Of a stretch of 58,148 bases of DNA, positions 51,429 to 58,148 are shown one piece after another. A program made the translations under genes and the position numbers. Position 1 is the stretch's first letter. Every line of letters begins with the position of its first letter. The stretch spans positions 1 to 58,148 of the forward strand of contig NZ_JAOTPO010000014.1 of the NCBI RefSeq assembly GCF_029028005.1, written 5' to 3'. The notes under the pieces are model-generated. The model ran no database searches. It was not told the DNA's origin and was given only the letters and a program-made list of their open reading frames with translations. The DNA is from Alkalihalobacterium chitinilyticum. Lineage in GTDB: Bacteria > Bacillota > Bacilli > Bacillales > Bacillaceae_F.

Positions 51429-52724
51429 ATGGAGGAAAAAAAAGTTCAGTTTGATTCTCTTACTCTTCATTTTCAAATCGAAGATGAAGAGTGGAGAACA
51501 GAATTAGCAAAGTCTCAAACAAAAGTGAAAGATATCAAGCAATTAGGACTCATTACAGCCCCTTCAGAATATTTTTTGCCGGTCTCTGTAAAAGAGGAAG
51601 AGGATCTTTTTAGATTTTCGTTTGTGGTGAAAGAAGAAAAAAAGAAATGGAAGGACATAAAGGATCTTCAACGGAATGAGAAGCTGCGGTTACTTTGTAA
51701 CATAGCGAAACTGAAACCTTATTTATCTTCTAGAATTACTTTCTTTCTTCATCCGGATAACGTTGTTTTTGATGATAACTTAATGCCAGCTATTATGTAT
51801 CGTGGTATTCGGGAGTTGTTACCACCGTACGTAGGAAAAGAGGAAGACTTTTTTCAGCAATACAAATGCTTCATCCTCGCCTTGTTCTCCAAACAACATA
51901 CATTTGATGATCTGTACAATGGTTCATTAAATAAGGCGAAGGATACAGAATTTGAACGTAATATTCTGGAAAAGAAAAATCTGCAGGAATTGATCGAATA
52001 TATTCACATCTGTTATCACAAAGAGCAACAAAAAACGGAAAAGACAATGACGACTGTACCCATTAAACGGTTTCGTTTATTTAAACAGTTATCGATTATT
52101 ATGATCACGTTGTCTATTGTCTTGGCTGTGCCTTTGTTTTATTACATGTTCGTGAAGGATCCATACCAAGATAAATTATTAACAGCTCATGGTGAATATT
52201 TATCATCTAATTACAGTGGTGTCATTTCTACACTGAGAGGAGTAGATCCTGAACGACTACCTTATCGAACAAAGTATATTTTGGCCTACTCTTATATACA
52301 AGTTGAAAGTTTATCGGATCGTGAAAAAGAGGCGATTATGAGAAACGTGAGCTTACGCAGTCATGAGAATTATTTACTTTACTGGATATTAAATGGTCGA
52401 GGTTCTTTTGATGAAGCAATTGATAAAGCGATGTTTATTGATGATCCTCAATTAATTATGTATGGGTTAATCAAACAAATTGAACAAGTACGAAATGATC
52501 CTAAATTAAAGGGATCAGATCGAGATGAAGAAGTACGAAGGCTCCAAGAAGAACTAAATCGGTATCGTGAAGATTATATTGAGGCTGGAGAAGAAGAGTT
52601 AATCGATCAAACGCCAATTGAAGAGGCAAGTATAGATCAAGAACCAGTGGAAGTACCTGCTGAAGTTGAAGAACCCGCTGAAGATGAAGAAGTGAATGAT
52701 GATGAGAATGATCAAGAGGCATAG
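51429..52724 (+). CDS. essB: type VII secretion membrane protein EssB (YukC)
   Basis: The 431 residues have a cytosolic pseudokinase-like domain (about 1-205), one helix near 216-240 (IIMITLSIVLAVPLFYYMF), and an extracytoplasmic helical domain up to about 375. A very acidic tail (EEPAEDEEVNDDEND) ends it. This is the YukC/EssB plan. GGTGAAGGAGTC precedes the ATG. It interacts with EssC and EsxA in homologues. Confidence 0.93.
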   Translation: MEEKKVQFDSLTLHFQIEDEEWRTELAKSQTKVKDIKQLGLITAPSEYFLPVSVKEEEDLFRFSFVVKEEKKKWKDIKDLQRNEKLRLLCNIAKLKPYLSSRITFFLHPDNVVFDDNLMPAIMYRGIRELLPPYVGKEEDFFQQYKCFILALFSKQHTFDDLYNGSLNKAKDTEFERNILEKKNLQELIEYIHICYHKEQQKTEKTMTTVPIKRFRLFKQLSIIMITLSIVLAVPLFYYMFVKDPYQDKLLTAHGEYLSSNYSGVISTLRGVDPERLPYRTKYILAYSYIQVESLSDREKEAIMRNVSLRSHENYLLYWILNGRGSFDEAIDKAMFIDDPQLIMYGLIKQIEQVRNDPKLKGSDRDEEVRRLQEELNRYREDYIEAGEEELIDQTPIEEASIDQEPVEVPAEVEEPAEDEEVNDDENDQEA

Positions 52725-52779
52725 CAGTATGGGGTTGTAAGCCAAGGATAGATGGGCTGACGGAGAGAGGAAGAAAATC

Positions 52780-55700
52780 ATGGCACAAACAAAACTATTT
52801 ATTCTTTTTGATAAGCAGTTACAAAAATGCTCATTACCTCAAGGGGTGACAAAAGAAATTACGGTAAGTAGCGATTGGTCTGATACGGTGACGTTTACGA
52901 ACCTAGCAGCATCTTTCGTGATCACATGGGATGGGGAAGCGTGTACCCTTGATGGGAAAGTTCTTACCCCAAATAAGCAAACCCGATTACCGGTAGGCTC
53001 TGCTGAAATAGAATTTCTTCTTGTAGAAGAGAAAGAAGTCATCGTTTATGATTTAGCGGGAGTCTCAACGGTAACGTTTGGAAGTAGCGAACAACATGAT
53101 ATTCAACTGAAATCAACGGAAGTAGATTTCTCCCTTATGCGAACGCTCGAACAACCGTTTTTTCAATTAATGGTCAATCGCGGTGAAGTTTATCACAATA
53201 ACGTTTGTAAGGACAGTGTTCACATTGAACCGGGAGACCAATTATATGCTGATGGAATTTCTATAACGATTCATTCAGAGGATATGGAAATCGCTATAAG
53301 CCAAGAGGAACCAGCCTCGACGTTAACACGGTTGATGGAACGAGATACGTATTATAGTGAGGAGTATCCAAATTATCATCGCTCTCCTCGTGTCATTTAT
53401 CGCGAGCCAACAAAAAAGCAGACGATTGCGAAACCGCCACCTCAACCGTCTAAGCCGAGTGAGCAAATTGCACGAACCGTTGTCCCGTCTCTCGTCATGA
53501 TTGCGGCCTTTGTTTTGCTAACGATTTTTCAACCACGCGGAATTTACATTGTCGTCATGCTGGCAATGACGGTCACGACCATTCTAGTTTCAGTCATTTA
53601 TTATGTAAAGAATGTAAAACAATATAAGGTTGACACGAAAGAGCGATTAGAGAGCTATAGAGAGTATTTGCATCGAAAAACAAAAGAGCTTTATCAGATT
53701 AGTGAAGACCAGAGGCATTCCTTACGTTATCATTTTCCAAATATCGAGCAAATGAGAGATATGGCTATACGTGTTGATGCGAGAATTTACGAAAAAACAA
53801 GGTTTCATCATGATTTCCTTCAATTTCGAACAGGGCTAGGTACAGCAGAAAGAAGCTTTGAGATTGACTTTAATGAAGAAGAGTTCACGCAAGAAAAAGA
53901 CATATTAGTAGACGAAGCTAGAGAGCTATTAAATCAGTATGATCATATCCGTGAAGTTCCAGTCGTTGCATCGTTGATGAAAGGGCCTGTTGGTTATATA
54001 GGTCAACGACACCTCGTATTAGAGCAGCTACAGCTATTAGCAATGCAAATTGGACTGTTTCAAAGCTATCATGATGTTCAAATCATCACGGTATTTCCGG
54101 AAGAGGAAAAAGAGCAGTGGAATTGGATGAGGTGGCTACCACATGCAAGTCTACGTGATGTCAATGTAAGAGGGTTTGTCTATCATGAGCGTTCCCGAGA
54201 TCAAGTCCTATACTCTATGTATCAAATATTGAAGGAACGAAAACAAGTAATAGATGAAAAAGGAAATACAAGTGAAAAAACCTATTTCTTCCCGCACTAT
54301 GTTGTCCTTATTACAGATGAAAAACTGATCCTCGACCATACGATCATGGAATTCTTTAATGAGGACCCTAGTATTCTTGGGGTATCACTCGTTTTTGTTC
54401 AAGATGTGATGCAATCTTTGCCTGAGCATGTAAAAACGGTTATTGATATCCGAGATTCAAAGACGGGAAATATTATTTTAGAAGAGGGAGAGCTAGTCAA
54501 TCGTGCTTTTGTTCCGGATCACTTTCCGGCGACATTTGATAAGGAAGAAGTATCAAGGGCACTTGCGCCAATTAATCATTTACAAAGTTTAAAAAATTCC
54601 ATTCCTGAAAGTGTGACCTTCCTTGAAATGTATGGAGTGGAGAGAGTTGAAGAATTAGAGATTTCAGCAAGATGGCAAGCGAATGAAACGTATAAGAGCT
54701 TAGCTGTTCCGCTTGGACTGCGTGGAAAACAAGATATCGTTCAGCTTAATCTTCATGAAAAGGCTCACGGGCCACATGGGCTTGTCGCTGGGACGACGGG
54801 TTCAGGTAAATCTGAGATTATCCAATCGTACATCTTGTCCCTTAGTGTTAATTTTCATCCATATGAAGTTGCCTTTTTATTAATTGATTACAAAGGCGGG
54901 GGAATGGCAAATTTATTTAAAAATCTTCCGCATTTAGTTGGGACGATTACGAATTTAGATCGTAGCCAATCTATGCGAGCGTTAGCTTCTATTAAGGCAG
55001 AGCTTCAAAAGAGACAGCGCCTCTTTGGTGAAAATGATGTCAATCATATTAACCAATATCAGAAGCTTTATAAACAAGGGAAAGTTCAAGAACCGATGCC
55101 ACATTTGTTCCTCATTTCCGATGAATTTGCGGAATTAAAATCAGAGCAGCCTGATTTTATGAAGGAGCTAGTATCGACAGCGCGTATCGGTCGTTCACTC
55201 GGTATTCATTTAATCCTAGCCACTCAAAAGCCAAGTGGGATTGTGGATGATCAAATCTGGTCGAACTCCAAATTTAAGCTTGCCTTAAAAGTACAAAATG
55301 CAAGTGATTCGAACGAAATTTTAAAAACACCAGATGCCGCAGAAATCACACTGCCTGGTCGTGCCTATTTACAAGTTGGGAATAACGAAATTTATGAACT
55401 GTTCCAAAGTGCCTGGAGTGGTGCTGATTACATTCCGGACCAGGATGACTTTGAATTAGTAGATACGACAATCTATGCGATTAATGATTTGGGCCAGTAT
55501 GATATTTTAACGGAAGATTTAAGTGGATTAGGCCGTAAAGATCAAGTAGAAAAGGTACCAACGGAACTTGATGCAGTCATTGATCATATTCATGATTATG
55601 CTGAGGAACAAGAAATTGTCCCATTACCAAGACCGTGGTTACCACCGTTACCTGAGCAATTAACGACAGATGAGCTGCATGTAGTAAACTTTGAAGAAGC

Positions 55701-57231
55701 TTGGGAAGAAGAAAAGAAACCACTGAAGGTAACAATTGGATTACTCGATCAGCCTGAGCTTCAATCTCAGTCATCGTTAACAGTAGATTTTACGAAGGAT
55801 GGTCATATCGCTGTTTTTGCGAGTCCAGGATACGGGAAGTCAACTTTTTTACAAACGATTGTCATGGATCTATCAAGACAGCATAGTCCTGAGCATTTTC
55901 ATGTATATTTGCTCGATTTTGGTACCAATGGGTTATTACCGTTAAAAGGGTTACCTCATGTAGCAGATACCATTCTCGTTGATGAGATGGAAAAAGTCGG
56001 GAAGCTAATTCGGTTATTAACCTCTGAGATTAAGAAAAGAAAGCAGCTTCTGAGTCAATATGGAGTGGCCAACTTAGCGATGTATGAAAAAGCGAGTGGA
56101 GAGATCGAATCGAACGTATTATTAGTCATTGATAACTTCGACACAGTGAGGGATACAGACTTCTCAGACGAGTTTGAAAAAATAATTACACAAATCGCTC
56201 GTGAAGGAGCAAGCGTTGGCATTCATCTAGCTATTAGTGCGGGACGACAAGGTGCTCTGCGCATGCCATTGCTTTCCAATATAAAGACGCAAATTCCTCT
56301 ATATCTCATTGAACAATCAGAAGCACGTTCTATTATCGGTCGAACGGACTTGGAAATTGAAGAGATCCCTGGTCGAGGATTAGTTAAGCTAGAAGAGCCT
56401 GCTTTGTTCCAAACGATGTTACCTGCAGAAGGTACAGAGGCATTAGAAATCATCGACTCGATCCAAAGGACTGCTCAAAGCATGGATGCCTATTGGCAAG
56501 GTGAACGTCCAGAGGCCATTCCGATGATGCCAGAGGGTGTGATTGATTTTGAACAGTTTAAGCGGAAAAGAAAAACGAAGAAATTGGTTGAACAAAGCCA
56601 TTTACCACTAGGGCTAGACTTTGAAGAAGTGGCACCAATAGGGTTTGATCTAGAAAAAGACGGCTTCCTAACTGTTGTTAGTGATCGAAAAGATGGATTG
56701 GATAATATGATTAATGCAATTTCAAAAAGTATGACATTACTTACGAAGTCTTTCCAGACCATGATTATTGATACACCTGACCAAGGACTTACTGAAATTG
56801 GTGAATTAATGAATAAGTATATTTCTGATCCTGAGGACATCACTGCAATTAAAGAAAACATACTTACAGAAGTTAATAATCGAATGAAAGGTGATCACAA
56901 TGGTGTGAAATGGATGATTTTAATTAGGGATTTAAAAGATTTTGCAGAAAGAAGTATCCTGATGGAAGAAGATTTATCCGTTTTATTCGAACAAGGTCCA
57001 AAAGTCGATGTACATCTAATCGTATGTGGAGATGCTAGCTATATAAATACGAGCTATGAAAAGCCAGCCAAAGTGGTTCGAAGCTTATCTAATGTAGGGT
57101 TAGTGAGTATGCGTCTAGGTGATCAAGATATATTTAGTCAACCATTTATTCGTAAGGAAACATATCCGAAAGACTATGAAGCTTATTACGCAAGGGACCA
57201 CCAGCATATCAAAATAAAATTACCAAAATAA
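52780..57231 (+). CDS. essC: type VII secretion ATPase EssC (YukB/YukA)
   Basis: The 1483-residue motor has two FHA-like domains at the N-terminus (about 1-190), two helices near 232-275 (VPSLVMIAAFVLLTIF and VVMLAMTVTTILVSV), and three FtsK/SpoIIIE-type ATPase domains. The first has Walker A GTTGSGKS at 671-678 and the Walker B-like FLISDEFAEL. The second has ASPGYGKST at 1014-1022 and LLVIDNFD. The third (from about 1295) has a degenerate loop VVSDRKDGLDN and probably no ATPase activity. It is one chain here, as in S. aureus. GGAGAGAGG precedes the ATG. Confidence 0.95.
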   Translation: MAQTKLFILFDKQLQKCSLPQGVTKEITVSSDWSDTVTFTNLAASFVITWDGEACTLDGKVLTPNKQTRLPVGSAEIEFLLVEEKEVIVYDLAGVSTVTFGSSEQHDIQLKSTEVDFSLMRTLEQPFFQLMVNRGEVYHNNVCKDSVHIEPGDQLYADGISITIHSEDMEIAISQEEPASTLTRLMERDTYYSEEYPNYHRSPRVIYREPTKKQTIAKPPPQPSKPSEQIARTVVPSLVMIAAFVLLTIFQPRGIYIVVMLAMTVTTILVSVIYYVKNVKQYKVDTKERLESYREYLHRKTKELYQISEDQRHSLRYHFPNIEQMRDMAIRVDARIYEKTRFHHDFLQFRTGLGTAERSFEIDFNEEEFTQEKDILVDEARELLNQYDHIREVPVVASLMKGPVGYIGQRHLVLEQLQLLAMQIGLFQSYHDVQIITVFPEEEKEQWNWMRWLPHASLRDVNVRGFVYHERSRDQVLYSMYQILKERKQVIDEKGNTSEKTYFFPHYVVLITDEKLILDHTIMEFFNEDPSILGVSLVFVQDVMQSLPEHVKTVIDIRDSKTGNIILEEGELVNRAFVPDHFPATFDKEEVSRALAPINHLQSLKNSIPESVTFLEMYGVERVEELEISARWQANETYKSLAVPLGLRGKQDIVQLNLHEKAHGPHGLVAGTTGSGKSEIIQSYILSLSVNFHPYEVAFLLIDYKGGGMANLFKNLPHLVGTITNLDRSQSMRALASIKAELQKRQRLFGENDVNHINQYQKLYKQGKVQEPMPHLFLISDEFAELKSEQPDFMKELVSTARIGRSLGIHLILATQKPSGIVDDQIWSNSKFKLALKVQNASDSNEILKTPDAAEITLPGRAYLQVGNNEIYELFQSAWSGADYIPDQDDFELVDTTIYAINDLGQYDILTEDLSGLGRKDQVEKVPTELDAVIDHIHDYAEEQEIVPLPRPWLPPLPEQLTTDELHVVNFEEAWEEEKKPLKVTIGLLDQPELQSQSSLTVDFTKDGHIAVFASPGYGKSTFLQTIVMDLSRQHSPEHFHVYLLDFGTNGLLPLKGLPHVADTILVDEMEKVGKLIRLLTSEIKKRKQLLSQYGVANLAMYEKASGEIESNVLLVIDNFDTVRDTDFSDEFEKIITQIAREGASVGIHLAISAGRQGALRMPLLSNIKTQIPLYLIEQSEARSIIGRTDLEIEEIPGRGLVKLEEPALFQTMLPAEGTEALEIIDSIQRTAQSMDAYWQGERPEAIPMMPEGVIDFEQFKRKRKTKKLVEQSHLPLGLDFEEVAPIGFDLEKDGFLTVVSDRKDGLDNMINAISKSMTLLTKSFQTMIIDTPDQGLTEIGELMNKYISDPEDITAIKENILTEVNNRMKGDHNGVKWMILIRDLKDFAERSILMEEDLSVLFEQGPKVDVHLIVCGDASYINTSYEKPAKVVRSLSNVGLVSMRLGDQDIFSQPFIRKETYPKDYEAYYARDHQHIKIKLPK

Positions 57232-57244
57232 GGAGGAGGAAAGG

Positions 57245-57664
57245 ATGAGTTCGTTAAGTTATTTACGTTGGAGGAAGAGTTCTGTACAGAGTCAAATTCA
57301 ATCTAACCGTACGTTAGTATCTGTTACTGAGGATAAGATATCTCGCTTACGGCAAGCTGTAAACGAGATATCAACCAGTTTGTCAAATTTGCGCTCTGTA
57401 ATGAGTTCAATAAATAGTCTAACCATTGATTTAAACAGCTGGCGTGGCAAGAAAGAAGATGATTTCGAAAAGAAATACAATCGCTATAAGGATAGTGTAA
57501 AAACATATATATCAAAAGTTGATGATGCTAAAGAAGCAATCAATGATGATATTAGGAGATATGAAGCAGAGAAGGCTTCCTACCAAACTAGTATAACGAG
57601 CTTACAGCAGACACTTCATTCTTTGGATAGACAAATAGCTCAAGCACAGAGGGAGTTGAATTAG
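57245..57664 (+). CDS. YwqH-like family protein (DUF5082), LXG partner
   Basis: The 139 residues are almost all helical with a W-R-G turn at 66-68 (DLNSWRGKKEDDF), giving a WXG100-like hairpin. Residues 1-60 and 80-139 form long coiled coils. Start ATG with AGGAGGAAAGG upstream, 14 bases after essC. In B. subtilis ywqH-ywqI precede the LXG toxin gene ywqJ and encode helical partners exported with it. The same order is seen here. Probable chaperone or co-secreted partner. Confidence 0.82.
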   Translation: MSSLSYLRWRKSSVQSQIQSNRTLVSVTEDKISRLRQAVNEISTSLSNLRSVMSSINSLTIDLNSWRGKKEDDFEKKYNRYKDSVKTYISKVDDAKEAINDDIRRYEAEKASYQTSITSLQQTLHSLDRQIAQAQRELN

Positions 57665-57964
57665 ATGTCTAAAGAAGTTTCTATTAATATAAGTGTTTTT
57701 CGCTCTAGTGTATCAAAGTTAAAAACTTCTGTCGCAAGAATAGAAGCGAAACGACCAACGAATGCATTTCGTAATACAAATATTGAACCGTTTACAAAAG
57801 ATTTAGAGAATGCGATAGAAGCTATAGAGTTGTTGGAGCGATATAAGGGCATTCTGGAGGCAGATGTAACTATTTTAGAGCAGACAGGTGAACAGATGAG
57901 AGAAAAAGATCAAGAGTTAGCATCAGTATATCACCCTAATTCTGGTCCACAGCTAATACGTTAA
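57665..57964 (+). CDS. YwqI/YxiC-like family protein (DUF5344), LXG partner
   Basis: The 99 residues are helical: MSKEVSINISVFRSSVSKLK at the start, then a connecting segment RPTNAFRNTNIEPF and a second helix EAIELLERYKGILEADVTIL. The start ATG follows the previous stop directly (TAGATG), so they are coupled. DUF5344 proteins sit between DUF5082 and LXG genes and are thought to target the toxin to the T7SS. Confidence rests on pattern and place. Confidence 0.82.
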   Translation: MSKEVSINISVFRSSVSKLKTSVARIEAKRPTNAFRNTNIEPFTKDLENAIEAIELLERYKGILEADVTILEQTGEQMREKDQELASVYHPNSGPQLIR

Positions 57965-57983
57965 GGAAAGAGAGGGAGTTTAC

Positions 57984-58148
57984 ATGGGACAAAAAGTAGA
58001 CCTGTCAGAAGTAATAGACTTCTCCGATGAATTTAAAGCAAATTCAGAAGATATAAGAGTCAGCCTTTTAAAAGTAGAACAAAACATAGAAGACATGTGC
58101 AACATGAGTTCTTTTTCTGGTAAAACAGCAGATCAGGCAAAATTATAT
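57984..58148 (+). CDS. LXG-domain T7SS toxin, N-terminal part (window edge)
   Basis: Only the first 55 codons are in the window: MGQKVDLSEVIDFSDEF, then helical SLLKVEQNIEDM and SFSGKTADQAKLY. The DLSEV-x-D-F opening and the F-S-G-K-T-A-D motif are typical of LXG domains, which carry polymorphic toxins to the T7SS. AGAGGGAG precedes the ATG. The toxin domain at the C-terminus and any immunity gene are outside the window. Confidence 0.82.
   Translation, partial: MGQKVDLSEVIDFSDEFKANSEDIRVSLLKVEQNIEDMCNMSSFSGKTADQAKLY

Overview
The window is from a low-GC, endospore-forming Bacillota of the Bacillaceae, most like an alkaliphilic or halotolerant Bacillus relative. The evidence is the gene order yebE-yebG-purEKBCSQLFMNHD-yerA-yerB-yerC-(adeC)-pcrB-pcrA-ligA-yerH-opuE-gatCAB-...-dgkB-rlmCD, which follows the Bacillus subtilis chromosome, together with the germination genes cwlJ-gerQ, two osmolyte transporters, Gram-positive FGAM synthase subunits (PurS/PurQ/small PurL) and strong AGGAGG-type ribosome sites. 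No rRNA, tRNA, CRISPR array or complete transposase was seen.

Layout. 1-4.3 kb: end of an unknown gene, a YppG-like gene, a DUF6944-type gene, a broken DUF4198-type gene, and the bpsA-bpsB alkylpyrone pair. 4.4-18.3 kb: yebE-yebG and then the complete 12-gene purine operon, entered through a PurR-box-like palindrome, a sigma-A-type promoter and a guanine-class purine riboswitch with an intrinsic terminator. A 32-residue membrane protein is encoded antisense to the end of purD. 18.4-30.3 kb: a DUF2892 protein, yerA, yerB, yerC, adenine deaminase adeC on the other strand, and the pcrB-pcrA-ligA-yerH group. 30.5-31.5 kb: cwlJ-gerQ. 31.9-37.0 kb: a 34-residue membrane protein directly before the proline symporter gene opuE, then gatCAB. 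37.4-43.7 kb: BCCT betaine transporter, DedA protein, an amidohydrolase, lipid kinase dgkB, and rRNA methyltransferase rlmCD. 43.7-46.1 kb: a 338-bp transposase-free mobile element, a DsbA-family gene stopped by an in-frame TGA, and a divergent TetR-type regulator with a palindromic operator. 46.7-58.1 kb: a type VII secretion locus in the Staphylococcus-like order esxA-esaA-essA-esaB-essB-essC, followed by YwqH-like and YwqI-like partners and the start of an LXG toxin cut by the window edge.

How the genes work together. The pur operon makes IMP from PRPP, and its leader senses both PRPP/(p)ppGpp (through PurR, inferred) and guanine. AdeC salvages adenine, and YerA is a relative of it. BpsA makes alkylpyrones that BpsB methylates. 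GatCAB makes Gln-tRNA from Glu-tRNA. OpuE and the BCCT carrier take up proline and betaine under osmotic stress. The T7SS exports WXG100 and LXG proteins.

The most unusual points are: the 338-bp element, which has TGT/ACA ends, six repeated end motifs and a 5-bp target duplication, and which landed in and rebuilt the rlmCD stop codon; the TGA-interrupted thioredoxin-fold gene; two very small membrane proteins; and a dispersed repeat of about 24 bp clustered after gatB. I found no clearly new multi-gene system. The best candidate for novelty is the unseen toxin end of the LXG gene.
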